Positions 1 to 10,194 of a DNA stretch of 64,000 nt are shown in pieces. Numbering within the stretch: the stretch's first letter is position 1; each line of letters begins with the position of its first letter. The DNA is from Lactiplantibacillus plantarum. GTDB lineage: Bacteria > Bacillota > Bacilli > Lactobacillales > Lactobacillaceae. Where the stretch lies: NCBI RefSeq assembly GCF_014131735.1, contig NZ_CP039121.1, forward strand, positions 2,852,001 to 2,916,000, read 5' to 3'. A program made the translations under genes and the position numbers. Under the pieces are notes generated by a model. The model had not been told where the DNA came from and did no database searches. It saw nothing but the letters and a program-made list of their open reading frames with translations.

Positions 1-183
1 GACAGCCAACCCCATCGGTAATGGGTAATCCGTCAAATAATTCTCAATAATTTCATGATGTTGTGGTAAATAATATTGTTTAAATAACGCCTGTTCAGCT
101 GGCGTTAAATGAGCCTGTTGCGCCACGATGGCAGTGCGTTCCGCCCAATTTTTTTGATAAAAGTGCCGAAAATCAGCTGTCAT
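1..183 (-). CDS. mvaA: HMG-CoA reductase, N-terminal part (runs off window)
   Basis: Only the first 61 residues are in the window; the gene continues past base 1. The peptide has the N-terminal pattern of class II (bacterial) 3-hydroxy-3-methylglutaryl-CoA reductase: an F-Y-x-K-x-W-x-E-R segment near residues 8-16, a predicted helix, then I-I-E-N followed by L-P-M-G-L-A at the window edge, which matches the conserved E-N-x-I-G-x-x-x-L-P-x-G-x-A region. The family makes mevalonate for isoprenoids in Gram-positive cocci and lactobacilli. The start ATG is at 183, on the same strand as the phosphatase gene upstream. The catalytic part is not visible, so the call rests on the N-terminus and on my memory that mvaA sits near the pln locus in L. 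plantarum. Confidence 0.75.
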   Translation of the reverse strand, partial: MTADFRHFYQKNWAERTAIVAQQAHLTPAEQALFKQYYLPQHHEIIENYLTDYPLPMGLAV

Positions 184-228
184 ATTCTCATTCCTATTCT
201 CTCCATTCGACTCATCTACCGAACCGAC

Positions 229-1146
229 CTATTGATTGAGGTGTTCTGAAATAATTCCCTCACGAACACCACTTTCAGAAAAGATCACCCGATCACTATC
301 CAACATCTGTAATAACGTCACTAGCGGTAACATTCCACCAACAATAATGTCCGCACGATCATATTCCATTCCTGAAATTTCCTGGCGACCTTTTTTCGAC
401 CGTGACAGTAAGTCCAAAAACGTGTGGAACACCGTCTCTGTCTTCAGACGATACCCGTGAATATCTTCAACTTTTAACTTTTGTTGCCGGCGCCGATTAA
501 TGCGGGCTAAGGTTCGGTTGGCACCACCCAATAGAATGATTGGGAAGTGCACTGCTTCTGATAACCACCAAATATCTGCCAGTCGGTTACGTAGGAACAT
601 CTGCGCCCGAAATAGACTCGCAGACGGCACTAAGTCGTCGAGACCGAATTGTTCCGATAATGTCACCGCGCCAAATGGAATGCTGATCAGTTGCTGTTTG
701 CGGCCATTTTTGACCAAGATCAGTTCACAACTTGCGCCACCCGTGTCTAAGATTAGGCAATCATGGATGACCAATGAATTGGCAACCCCAAGATAATCGT
801 AATAGGCCTCATCGTCACCAGATAAGACTCGTAAATCGAGCCCCACTTCTTGCTTGACTTGATTGAGAAATTCAGCCTGATTTTGTGCCATCCGAACTGC
901 AGCTGTGGTGATGCCAATAACATCCGTATTGGGCATTTTTTCATAAAGTCGGCGAAAATTGAGTAACGCCTTGATTGTTCGCTCAATTGCGGCGGGCTGG
1001 AGTACGTGTGCCGTTCCCATTCCTTCCGACAAACGCGTATCTTCCTTAACACGCTTGATTTCTTGAGCAGTGCCGTTAGCATGCAACCGACTGACCGCCA
1101 TCCGCGCCGAATTGGACCCTAAATCCACAATCGCTAAGTTTCTCAT
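229..1146 (-). CDS. ppx: Ppx/GppA-family exopolyphosphatase / guanosine pentaphosphatase
   Basis: A 305-residue protein of the Ppx/GppA family in the ASKHA fold. It begins with A-I-V-D-L-G-S-N-S-A-R, the phosphate-1 loop of this family, and carries a second nucleotide-binding loop L-D-T-G-G-A-S near residue 134, then L-L-G-G-A-N near residue 205. The length fits the short form that has the catalytic core without the C-terminal HD-like domain. The expected activity is release of phosphate from the end of polyphosphate chains or of pppGpp; sequence alone does not separate these. It lies 45 bases upstream of mvaA on the same strand and could be co-transcribed. Nothing appears broken. Confidence 0.85.
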   Translation of the reverse strand: MRNLAIVDLGSNSARMAVSRLHANGTAQEIKRVKEDTRLSEGMGTAHVLQPAAIERTIKALLNFRRLYEKMPNTDVIGITTAAVRMAQNQAEFLNQVKQEVGLDLRVLSGDDEAYYDYLGVANSLVIHDCLILDTGGASCELILVKNGRKQQLISIPFGAVTLSEQFGLDDLVPSASLFRAQMFLRNRLADIWWLSEAVHFPIILLGGANRTLARINRRRQQKLKVEDIHGYRLKTETVFHTFLDLLSRSKKGRQEISGMEYDRADIIVGGMLPLVTLLQMLDSDRVIFSESGVREGIISEHLNQ

Positions 1147-1245
1147 AACACCACGCTCACTTTTCGTTTATAAAATATTAGTTAGGTTTATTCTAACATT
1201 TATGATGTAACACTGTGACTTCTAGGGCCGGATTGCACACCAAAA

Positions 1246-1307
1246 AATATCAAAAAGCCCAAAATGAACGACGCTAGTGTTTTGACTAGGGCCGTTCATT
1301 TTGGGTT
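1246..1307 (-). terminator. Rho-independent terminator after the AbiEii-like gene
   Basis: An inverted repeat with 13-base arms (CCCAAAATGAACG and its complement), followed on the minus strand by a T-rich run. It closes the two-gene operon at 1315-3229. Confidence 0.8.
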
Positions 1308-1314
1308 CATTAGA

Positions 1315-2109
1315 CTAGCTAGTTGGCAGTAACGATCGGAGAACTCGAACAACTTCGTCCCGGTTTAAGTCAAAATCGGGATCTGATTTAAATCGTTTTT
1401 TGAATATTTGCTCGGGCTCTGCTTCAACCAGCTGAATAAAACTTTTTAAATCATTCTGACAAGTCCTTGGTACGACCTTTGAGTCGAACGTTTGATTCTC
1501 AATAATCAAATCACACAACCGGCAGACATCCTTATAATGTTTGTTCTTATTAGCACGATGACGTAATTTATCACCATTTGCTAACCGTTGCCGAATATCA
1601 AGATGAGCTTTGGCTTTAAAGTAGATCAATCCGGGTACGCTTAAGATAGAAACATGGCCAATCTTTTGCTGGCATTGCTTCAACAAGCTATAGTAATCAT
1701 CATTTAATACAATCGCCGACAAACTAGGGCCCGTTGCAAAATGTAACGGCATTGTCTCTGTCGGTAATCTAAGTTCATAGCGCAATGGTATCTTTGAAAA
1801 CAATTCAATCTGTTGGGGGACGCCCGTGACCGCAAGTGCAGGATCTAACGCAAACCGGTAATACACTTTCTTCTTATTCACATCACCCCCTATCTCAGCA
1901 CACAAGTAGCCATATTTCTCGATAAAGTCATCAAACTTTTGTGAAAAGCCCAGTTGACTATTTTCAAATATGACGACCATATCGTAATCCTGGGTCGCTC
2001 TAAAATCCTGATGATCTTGCGCTAACCAAATTGCGGCAGCATTGCCACCAATAATAACGTAACAATCTTCATAGCCTTCGAAAAAGTCAAAGAACTTGTG
2101 AAATAGCAT
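1315..2109 (-). CDS. AbiEii-like nucleotidyltransferase (putative toxin)
   Basis: A 264-residue protein with a nucleotidyltransferase signature near the N-terminus: V-I-I-G-G-N-A-A-A-I-W-L, then R-A-T-Q-D-Y-D-M-V, i.e. G-G-x-A followed by the metal-binding D-x-D. This is the arrangement in AbiEii/DUF1814-type toxins, which transfer nucleotides to tRNA or other targets. I chose ATG 2109 because it lies four bases past the stop of the upstream gene, after a GGAG/AAGGTG stretch; a longer reading frame to 2238 would overlap the partner heavily and lacks a good ribosome site. Partnering with a winged-helix protein directly upstream is typical of AbiE-like type IV toxin-antitoxin or phage-defence pairs. 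The toxin role is inferred. Confidence 0.65.
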   Translation of the reverse strand: MLFHKFFDFFEGYEDCYVIIGGNAAAIWLAQDHQDFRATQDYDMVVIFENSQLGFSQKFDDFIEKYGYLCAEIGGDVNKKKVYYRFALDPALAVTGVPQQIELFSKIPLRYELRLPTETMPLHFATGPSLSAIVLNDDYYSLLKQCQQKIGHVSILSVPGLIYFKAKAHLDIRQRLANGDKLRHRANKNKHYKDVCRLCDLIIENQTFDSKVVPRTCQNDLKSFIQLVEAEPEQIFKKRFKSDPDFDLNRDEVVRVLRSLLPTS

Positions 2110-2113
2110 CACC

Positions 2114-3229
2114 TTATGCTCCGTTCCAAATTTGATCAACCAATTCTTCGGCTTCGCCTTGAGTCCGCTCGTCCATATCATTTCTAAATAGTACGTATAA
2201 ATGAAAGGGATCCAACACATTCTTAGGATAATTGGCAATTAGTCTAAACAATGTGTTAAAACCGCTGAGCTGATACTTTGAAACTTGCACCTCACAAGCG
2301 ACTTTCCGCTCATCGGTATCTGCGTCAACCGTTGTCCTCAAGGTTTGCCGTCGAGAACGGTCCATAATAACTGTCTGTTGCTTCCGATTATCACTGATCA
2401 TCGTCACTTTAGATAAACCAGTAAGGCCGGAATAAAGAAAATTCTTACTAGCTGATTCAACTGATGCTTTCGCCAACTGCACCAAGTCAACAGATTGAAC
2501 TGGCGACACTAAGAATGGCGCTATCTGATCAAAAAAACGGCGGCTATCTAACTCGCAAGTATAGACGCGCTCCTTAGTCTCGCCGATTGACTTCAGCCAA
2601 CCATGTGCAACTAACGGTTTAACCGCTCGACTAAAGGTAACTCGATTATTGATGCTAACTTGCTTGCCAATCGTTGATGCAAAGCATTGTCCGCTTTTGA
2701 TCAAGAAACGGTCATCAGTCGTTCTGAAGGCTGCTAACTCGGGACATACTTTGGCCTTCTCTGGATGACGTTCAAAAATCAACTGTGCTAATACGATGGT
2801 TAATGCTAGTCGTTGTGCCGCGGAGGCTAAAGGATTGCCCGCTATTCCAGGTGAGTCATTCACGGCTTCAGGTAATAACCGTGTCCCCATAAACGGCAAA
2901 AACATTTCACCATCTGATGTCATAAATGGCATTCTGTTTTTCAAATATTCGTGACGCTCATTGGCGGAAAGCTGAGGAAAAATAAACACCAATGGGTCTC
3001 GATTTACCTGACTAACTCGTGCATAGAGCCCTAGTGGCCGCAAATCGCGCTGACCACCATAAGACATAAAAAGGACCGGCTTATCAAGGATTGTCCCCTG
3101 CACAACCACCGTATTATTTTGATCCGAACGACTCAACGACAATGTCGACGTTGAAACCGATTCGCCAATAGTTACCGGGATACCCGTACTTTGACTAATA
3201 TGTTCTAGTTGGTTAACAAGCTTTATCAC
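2114..3229 (-). CDS. AbiEi-like regulator / antitoxin with winged-helix domain
   Basis: About 371 residues. The middle, near residues 195-250, reads as a winged helix (I-N-N-R-V-T-F-S-R-A-V-K-P-L-V-A-H-G-W-L). It is followed by a Y-S-G-L-T-G-L-S-K-V-T-M-I-S-D segment resembling the A-L-S-x-x-T-M-L-A motif of AbiEi-type antitoxins. The frame is open to an ATG at 3247, but the strong GGAGGGG lies inside those first codons, so I place the start at GTG 3229. It ends four bases before the nucleotidyltransferase start, indicating one operon. Four repeats of GATTGTAAC in its promoter suggest that the protein represses its own transcription, as AbiEi antitoxins do. I do not recognise the N-terminal 190 residues. 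Confidence 0.6.
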   Translation of the reverse strand: MIKLVNQLEHISQSTGIPVTIGESVSTSTLSLSRSDQNNTVVVQGTILDKPVLFMSYGGQRDLRPLGLYARVSQVNRDPLVFIFPQLSANERHEYLKNRMPFMTSDGEMFLPFMGTRLLPEAVNDSPGIAGNPLASAAQRLALTIVLAQLIFERHPEKAKVCPELAAFRTTDDRFLIKSGQCFASTIGKQVSINNRVTFSRAVKPLVAHGWLKSIGETKERVYTCELDSRRFFDQIAPFLVSPVQSVDLVQLAKASVESASKNFLYSGLTGLSKVTMISDNRKQQTVIMDRSRRQTLRTTVDADTDERKVACEVQVSKYQLSGFNTLFRLIANYPKNVLDPFHLYVLFRNDMDERTQGEAEELVDQIWNGA

Positions 3230-3253
3230 ATTCTTCGCCCCCTCCATTCAAAT

Positions 3254-3320
3254 GATTGTAACATGTTTTCTTCGATTGTAACGCAGTAATGTTACAATCG
3301 TTTTAAATGATGTTACAATC
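3254..3320. promoter_or_regulatory. Four-copy GATTGTAAC operator upstream of the AbiE-like operon
   Basis: GATTGTAAC occurs at 3254-3262 and 3274-3282, and its complement GTTACAATC at 3291-3299 and 3312-3320. This gives two nested inverted repeats with 20-21 bases between same-strand copies, about two helical turns. It lies just upstream of the chosen start at 3229 and is a strong candidate for the regulator's own binding site. Confidence 0.7.
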
Positions 3321-3322
3321 AT

Positions 3323-3700
3323 CCTAATTAGCTGAGCTACAAGCAAAAATTAACACTATCACGTGACCGAAACTTGTTATTGAGCACCTCCTCATTAATC
3401 AGATAGACACGGCAATCGTCCGTAATTACTCCGCTAGTCATTGCCATCAGTCATTATTTACGTCAATTGACGCCTGTTCCACTTAAAAGTGACTAAGTTT
3501 TTTTCTAAAAAAACGTCGAATTGAACAGCTGTTGGACCAACTCCTAACAAGGGCCTAAATTTGAATACAATTGTCATACCCCTTTAGATACAAAAACATC
3601 CCAACATTAGCACTCACTGCCGATATCGAGATGTTTCTATATAATAAGATTGAAGTTTATTAACGTATTACTGCCTTAATCAACCTGTCTGCTGCTGACA
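3323..3700. other. Intergenic stretch with no recognisable gene
   Basis: This stretch is AT-rich and holds no reading frame with a ribosome site and no familiar RNA motif. It separates the AbiE-like operon promoter from the end of the dihydrouridine synthase gene. A terminator for the latter probably lies here, but I cannot pick out a convincing hairpin. Confidence 0.4.
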
Positions 3701-4714
3701 CTAACTGTGATTGGTCACCCGCATTTTGGCTTGATAAGCCGCTAAAATTTTGCGTACATCATCCGTTGACTTGGCATCCATCATCGTGTTACGCAGGTCA
3801 GTAGCGCCTAGTTCTGGGCGCGCATAGATTTTAAAGAACCGTTTTAAGGACGGAAAACGTGGCACGTCATAACGGGTGGCAAAGTCATCGAACAAGTCGA
3901 GCTGCATGTTCAGTAAACCCAATAGTTCATGCAAATCATGCGATTGGGGCTGGGACTCAAACGCAAACGGATTCGCGAACACTCCCCGACCAATCATGAT
4001 ACCATCTAATCCAGGATGTGCTTTGGCTAACGCCACCCCGGCCTGATAATCAGCCACGTCACCATTAATCTGGAGTAACGTTTCCGGGGCGATCGCATCA
4101 CGCATTTTAATCAAGTCATCGATAACTTCAAAGTGTGCGGGTACCTTACTCATTTCCTGTTTGGTCCGCAAGTGAACGGTCAAGACTGCCACATGTTGCG
4201 ATAACAACGTTGCAATCCAGTCATGATATTCAGCAACTTTACTGTAACCTAAGCGCGTCTTCGCACTAACGGCCAGTCCCGACGTCTTTGCAGCCGCAAT
4301 CACGTCTTCAGCCCACTGCGGATTGCGAATCAAATCGCTGCCACCATGATTTTTGATGACCGTCCCATCCGGGCAGCCCATATTGATATCAACTGCTTTA
4401 AAGCCCCGGTCACGAAGTTCAGCTGTAGCCGAAGCAAAGTCAGCCGCTTCGTTACCCCACAGTTGAACGACCGGTTTTTGCGACTCAGCTGCCGCCACGT
4501 ACAAACGACCATGCACCGGAAACTTCGTATTCGGGTTCGTAATACTCTTAGCATAGACGAATTCACTAAAAAACGTATCTGGAGCAGCGGCATGGCTAAT
4601 GACTTGCCGAAAAACAGTATTACTAACGGCTTCCATCGGGGCCATCGTAAAAAATGGTCGCCCGTCTGCCTTGGCTTGGGCCGCAATTTGCGACCAGAAT
4701 GGTGTTGCTGTCAC
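3701..4714 (-). CDS. dus: tRNA-dihydrouridine synthase
   Basis: 337 residues from GTG 4714, chosen because AAGGGAG precedes it by nine bases; the frame is open further to 4885 but without a ribosome site. The protein is a Dus-family flavoprotein that reduces uridine in tRNA D-loops using FMN and NADPH. Visible hallmarks are M-A-P-M-E near the N-terminus, the catalytic-cysteine motif I-N-M-G-C-P followed by G-G-S-D-L-I, K-T-R-L-G, the H-L-R-T-K-Q box and the C-terminal FMN-phosphate motif I-M-I-G-R-G-V. The missing A-P-x-x-x-x-T variation and the length suggest a DusC/DusB-like branch. The gene stands alone between intergenic gaps. Confidence 0.9.
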   Translation of the reverse strand: MTATPFWSQIAAQAKADGRPFFTMAPMEAVSNTVFRQVISHAAAPDTFFSEFVYAKSITNPNTKFPVHGRLYVAAAESQKPVVQLWGNEAADFASATAELRDRGFKAVDINMGCPDGTVIKNHGGSDLIRNPQWAEDVIAAAKTSGLAVSAKTRLGYSKVAEYHDWIATLLSQHVAVLTVHLRTKQEMSKVPAHFEVIDDLIKMRDAIAPETLLQINGDVADYQAGVALAKAHPGLDGIMIGRGVFANPFAFESQPQSHDLHELLGLLNMQLDLFDDFATRYDVPRFPSLKRFFKIYARPELGATDLRNTMMDAKSTDDVRKILAAYQAKMRVTNHS

Positions 4715-4826
4715 GTTCTCATACTCCCTTATCACTAGTTTAACTTTTGGATTGAATGCTTTTAATTTTAGCATTGATATGCCTGCTTTGCAGGAATGAC
4801 GTTTGCTGGCTAAATAAATTAAAAGT

Positions 4827-5573
4827 TTACTCAAACCGGTGTTGGACGACTTCTTGATGACGAAGTTCCCGTAACAGTGCCTCAATAATGTAAAGGCATG
4901 GCACTTGACTAGTTAAGTCATAATATTGATGAATACGCTCCTCAGTCGCCCGATACGTTAACGCATATCGACTCATTCGAGCAATCGTACTCTCAAGATT
5001 ACTCGTAATACTAATAATATTGACTTCAGGATTATTCACAAAGTCATTAAGCATTTCAACCAACTCAGACGTCTGACCGGAGACTGACACTGCCACCAAA
5101 ACGTTATTACTAGTATTACGTAATTGTGGTAATAGTGGATAGAAAGGATCCTTGACGACATAACTATTAAATCCTAATGATGACGTTTGACGTGAAGCAT
5201 ACTCGCCCAACGCCGCTGATGCTCCGATACCAACAAACACGATATTATCCGCATTGACCATCAACTGAGCTGCCAGTCGAATAATCTTAGTAATATCTGC
5301 AGGAAAGGCACTCGGTTGAACAAACTGAATACCTGGAGCATCCGGCTTTTGAATGGGCGTTTCACTGCGTAGCGATACTTTAAATTCTGGAAAACTATCA
5401 TACCCAATTTTACGAATAAAGCGCATGACTGACGAATTAGAAACGTGCGCACCCCGCGCTAACTCACGGACTCGCATATACGGGATTTGCTCATCATGCT
5501 CCACAATAAATCGATAAATTGCTAAATCTACTCCAGATAACTTATCGATATCCTTATAGCCAAAGAATGCCAC
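4827..5573 (-). CDS. RpiR/MurR-family regulator with SIS domain
   Basis: 248 residues from a GTG start preceded by AGGGTGG. Residues 1-75 form the RpiR-type helix-turn-helix (V-R-E-L-A-R-G-A-H-V-S-N-S-S-V-M-R-F-I-R-K-I-G-Y). Residues 100-240 form a sugar-isomerase SIS domain with V-F-V-G-I-G-A-S-A and V-S-V-S-G-Q-T-S-E. Such proteins sense phosphosugars. It is the last gene of a run consisting of PTS IIC, 6-phospho-beta-glucosidase and ROK kinase, so it probably regulates that beta-glucoside cluster. Confidence 0.85.
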   Translation of the reverse strand: MAFFGYKDIDKLSGVDLAIYRFIVEHDEQIPYMRVRELARGAHVSNSSVMRFIRKIGYDSFPEFKVSLRSETPIQKPDAPGIQFVQPSAFPADITKIIRLAAQLMVNADNIVFVGIGASAALGEYASRQTSSLGFNSYVVKDPFYPLLPQLRNTSNNVLVAVSVSGQTSELVEMLNDFVNNPEVNIISITSNLESTIARMSRYALTYRATEERIHQYYDLTSQVPCLYIIEALLRELRHQEVVQHRFE

Positions 5574-5722
5574 GGTTAGCCACCACCCTATCTAATAATC
5601 TATTCACTAGATTACCATAAATGCGTAACCGCTTCTAAAAAACATCTAGCATTCAAGCTTTTTCATTTTTTAAATTAAAATACGTGTCACCCTATTTTAA
5701 TAAACCAGTTTGATCCGCCTTT

Positions 5723-6619
5723 TTAACCACGCTTAATCAACTGATACACTGCCCCAATCATCCCAGCATCATTCCGCAATTTAGCTGGTACTACTGATGC
5801 CAAAGTCAAATGATTAATACTATTATGATTAGCCTGTAAGTCTGCAATCGTTGCATTCAAATCAGTCATAAAGGTCGTGTTCGCACTAATGCCACCACCA
5901 ATTACGACTAATTCGGGATCAAAAGCAACCATTAAATTAATGATTCCTTTAGCCAAACTGTAATAGTAGCTATGAAAGACATGTTGTGCCAGCACTTCTC
6001 CCGCATCTGCTCGGTCAAAAATCTCGCGCGCGTCAGTAACCGGCATCGCACTAAACTGATTATAACGTCGTATGAGACCGATAACTGTTGCACCCCGGAA
6101 ATTAAGGGTTCCCATTTCAGTATCAATCTCATCATCGTCAACAACCATCCAACCAAATTCGCCTGAACGCGCGTGTGCACCCCGATAAATCTGATTATTG
6201 ATAACCAGTGCCCCACCGACCCCGGTTCCAAGAACCAAGCTTAAATAATTAGGCACATTCTGAGCTACTCCCAGCCATTGCTCAGCAATAGCCGCTGCGT
6301 TGGCATCATTTTCAATAATGACCGGTAACTGCGTCTGTGCATGTAACTCAGCTTGCAAGTTAATTTTTTCAAACGCCGTGACCGCACCTGCCGTCGTCAA
6401 GAAGCCGTCACTTTGAACAACTCCCGGCATGCTAACTCCAATACCAGCAACTTGTCCATCTGCTTGTAGTCCTTGAATCATCGCAACTAAATCGGCCATA
6501 ATGTCTACCTTTGCTGTGGCAGTCGGTCGTGTTACTTTACGACTAATATGTCCATGAGCATCAACTAGGCCGCACTTGATTGAAGTACCACCAATATCAA
6601 TTCCAATATACATTGTCAT
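5723..6619 (-). CDS. ROK-family sugar kinase or regulator-like protein
   Basis: 298 residues; the ATG at 6619 follows AGGAGGA. The N-terminal G-I-D-I-G-G-T-S-I-K phosphate loop, E-N-D-A-N-A-A-A near residue 100 and L-G-T-G-V-G-G-A-L near residue 130 identify the ROK family, whose bacterial members phosphorylate glucose, fructose, N-acetylated hexosamines or, in BglK, disaccharides. There is no DNA-binding N-terminus, so a kinase is likely. The zinc cluster C-x-C-G-x-x-G-C-x-E, expected after G-E-F-G, is absent; the segment instead reads W-M-V-V-D-D-D-E-I-D. Its place between the GH1 gene and the RpiR regulator suggests a substrate derived from beta-glucosides. Confidence 0.85.
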   Translation of the reverse strand: MTMYIGIDIGGTSIKCGLVDAHGHISRKVTRPTATAKVDIMADLVAMIQGLQADGQVAGIGVSMPGVVQSDGFLTTAGAVTAFEKINLQAELHAQTQLPVIIENDANAAAIAEQWLGVAQNVPNYLSLVLGTGVGGALVINNQIYRGAHARSGEFGWMVVDDDEIDTEMGTLNFRGATVIGLIRRYNQFSAMPVTDAREIFDRADAGEVLAQHVFHSYYYSLAKGIINLMVAFDPELVVIGGGISANTTFMTDLNATIADLQANHNSINHLTLASVVPAKLRNDAGMIGAVYQLIKRG

Positions 6620-6639
6620 TTAACAGTCCTCCTAAACGC

Positions 6640-6671
6640 CCAATGGCCAGCTATCAAAGCTGGCCATTGAC
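6640..6671 (-). other. Hairpin between the GH1 gene and the ROK kinase gene
   Basis: A perfect inverted repeat with 11-base arms (AATGGCCAGCT) around a short loop. No T-run follows on the minus strand, so it may stabilise or process the message rather than terminate it. Confidence 0.45.
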
Positions 6672-6739
6672 AACTATTTCAAACATCATTAATTAAGCAC
6701 TAGTCAATAATTAATGACCATCGTCATACCCAAATCGCA

Positions 6740-8188
<1,449 letters not shown>

Positions 8189-8193
8189 TTAAA

Positions 8194-9552
8194 CTATGCT
8201 TTAACCGTTTCTGTCGTCGTATCCGTATCTTGTTTAGATTGACTATCTGCAGCCATCATCTTATTGGCAGCGAGTACAAATGGCATGTACGTCAACACGG
8301 AAATTCCCAAACAAACAAATCCAATAATCAGGCCAAGCCAATTGCCACCAGTCCCCAAGAACGGCATCAGTGGTCCCGGTGTTGTCCATGTCAATCCAAA
8401 AGCCGGCGTCGGTATCCAGTTAAAAATAACTGTCACTGTATAGCCAACCAAGATATTGATCACTGGTGTTAGAACGAATGGAATCGCCATAATTGGATTC
8501 AAAACAATTGGTAAACCGAACATTAGCGGTTCGTTAATATTGAAGAGGCCGGGCACTAATGCCAATTTAGCAATCTCACGATAATCTTTACGCCTTGAGA
8601 CGAGGAAGATAGCAATAATCAAGCCAAGTGTCATCCCACTACCACCCATATTGGCGAAGACATCATTCAACACACTCCAGGTTGCACGGTTGGGCACACC
8701 CCAAGCTGTACCATGAGCGTTAATAAACGTTTGGTTTTTCAAATCAGCTTCAGTAAAAATAATTGATCGTAACGCGTTCAACGTGTTTGGACCATGGATA
8801 CCGACAAGCCACAAAAGATTTTGAACAATAGCAATAATGATAACGCCAAATAAGTTGACCCCAATGTGGGTTAATGGTGTTTGAATTGATTTATAAATAA
8901 TATCATTGATTCCTTGTGGTGAAATTAGTGATAACCCATAGTTCAACATAGAAAACAGCATAATCATAATAACGATAGGAATTAAGCCATTGAAAGACCG
9001 TGCAACTGCCGGCGGAACCATCTCAGGCATTTTGATTTGCATTTTCTTAATGCGCGTTAGCCGTGGTAAAAATTCTCCAACTAAGCCACCTACTATCATT
9101 GCAACAAACAGCCCTTGTGCACCTAAATAAGTCGTTGGCAAATAGGTTACACCGTCTTTGATAATTGATGGTGAGTATAAAATCATGAAGCAGGCAATCC
9201 CCGTCATCCCTACTAACATGTCATCAGCTTTAAAATATTTGGCCAAATTCCGTGCCACCAGATACGCAATAAAAATCGATAAAATATTCATCGTTCCGTT
9301 AGTTACTGAGGTTAATAACTTTTGGGCATTTTCCAAGTGTGGAAAAAATTTGGGTAAAAATAAGATTTGTGCAATAAACCCCGTTTTTGAAAAAACTAAG
9401 TTATTAATTAAAATAACTAACGATGCAGCCATTGTAATTGGGAATGTGTACATAAAAGCATCACGGATTGCCGCGACATGTCGCTGTTCATTCAACTTGA
9501 CTGCAAATGGTACAATGTGTTTTTCCATAAACACGTTAAAACCGTTCATCAT
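8194..9552 (-). CDS. PTS cellobiose/beta-glucoside transporter subunit IIC
   Basis: 452 residues with about ten hydrophobic segments. It begins like lichenan/cellobiose IIC proteins (F-M-E-K-H-I-V-P-F-A-V-K-L-N-E-Q-R-H) and has G-I-H-G-P-N-T-L-N in the middle and N-I-N-E-P-L-M-F-G-L-P-I-V-L-N-P, the conserved IIC substrate-site signature. The start at 9552 follows AGGGAGGAA. No IIA or IIB is nearby, so it must borrow those from elsewhere. It precedes the 6-phospho-beta-glucosidase, and a cre-like site lies about 60 bases upstream. Confidence 0.92.
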   Translation of the reverse strand: MMNGFNVFMEKHIVPFAVKLNEQRHVAAIRDAFMYTFPITMAASLVILINNLVFSKTGFIAQILFLPKFFPHLENAQKLLTSVTNGTMNILSIFIAYLVARNLAKYFKADDMLVGMTGIACFMILYSPSIIKDGVTYLPTTYLGAQGLFVAMIVGGLVGEFLPRLTRIKKMQIKMPEMVPPAVARSFNGLIPIVIMIMLFSMLNYGLSLISPQGINDIIYKSIQTPLTHIGVNLFGVIIIAIVQNLLWLVGIHGPNTLNALRSIIFTEADLKNQTFINAHGTAWGVPNRATWSVLNDVFANMGGSGMTLGLIIAIFLVSRRKDYREIAKLALVPGLFNINEPLMFGLPIVLNPIMAIPFVLTPVINILVGYTVTVIFNWIPTPAFGLTWTTPGPLMPFLGTGGNWLGLIIGFVCLGISVLTYMPFVLAANKMMAADSQSKQDTDTTTETVKA

Positions 9553-9612
9553 AAGTTGTTCCTCCCTTTGATTTAACTTACAAAAGCTAGTATAAGTGAA
9601 CTACATGCGTTT

Positions 9613-9626
9613 TAAAAGCGCTTACA
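9613..9626 (-). promoter_or_regulatory. cre (CcpA-binding) site upstream of the IIC gene
   Basis: On the minus strand the 14-mer TGTAAGCGCTTTTA matches the cre consensus with its palindromic AAGCGCTT core. It lies 61 bases before the IIC start, where carbon catabolite control would act. Confidence 0.65.
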
Positions 9627-9698
9627 ATGCAGTTGCTCACTTGTTCCATCGTGATGGTATCACGACCACATCTGAAACGCTGTGTACCATATCTGTTC

Positions 9699-9737
9699 AA
9701 AAAAGTACTGTAAATCCACTTACGGATTTACAGCACT
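9699..9737 (-). terminator. Terminator after the DUF3284 gene
   Basis: A 12-base-arm hairpin (CTGTAAATCC and its complement) followed by six T on the minus strand. Confidence 0.8.
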
Positions 9738-9771
9738 CTTCTAACGAAATCAATTTTTGAATCCAGCCTGC

Positions 9772-10194
9772 TTATTGATTATAACTAGCAGCCATCTGAT
9801 TCATCATCTTCTTAAAGCGGCGTTTACGGAACCATCCTAAGAATAGCACGCCAAGCTTATTATTGGCATTCGTCTTCTTATCCTTGCCTAAAAAGGTTTC
9901 GGCATATTCTAAGACAGTTTGGTGACCATCAGTGTCCGGTGCGAATTGATAATCGACGCCGTAATGATCGCGGGGCGTTTCTAATTCATACGCATATCGA
10001 ACACCGGGTTGCGCGTGGGTAATCTTCAAATTACCGGTCAGACCGTTGGACCACTGTTTGGCATACTCATAGCCTTGTAAGCTCTGCCGTGGCGCCGGCC
10101 GACCCGTTTGCTGCTGAATATCAGCCCGCGCGGAATCGATCAACTGTTGGTATAAATAATCCACAGGGGCGTTCAAAGTTAATTTAATCTGCAT
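9772..10194 (-). CDS. DUF3284-type protein
   Basis: 140 residues. The fold looks like a small START/SRPBCC-type protein: it begins with an M-Q-I-K-L-T-L-N-A-P-V strand, has an internal Y-A-Y-E-L-E-T-P-R-D-H-Y-G-V strand pair and ends in a basic helix R-K-R-R-F-K-K-M-M. Lactobacillus proteins of this kind (DUF3284) commonly sit beside cellobiose PTS genes; no activity is known to me. Its start overlaps the end of the upstream small membrane protein gene by 11 bases, so they are co-translated with the IIC gene at 10379. Confidence 0.7.
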   Translation of the reverse strand: MQIKLTLNAPVDYLYQQLIDSARADIQQQTGRPAPRQSLQGYEYAKQWSNGLTGNLKITHAQPGVRYAYELETPRDHYGVDYQFAPDTDGHQTVLEYAETFLGKDKKTNANNKLGVLFLGWFRKRRFKKMMNQMAASYNQ

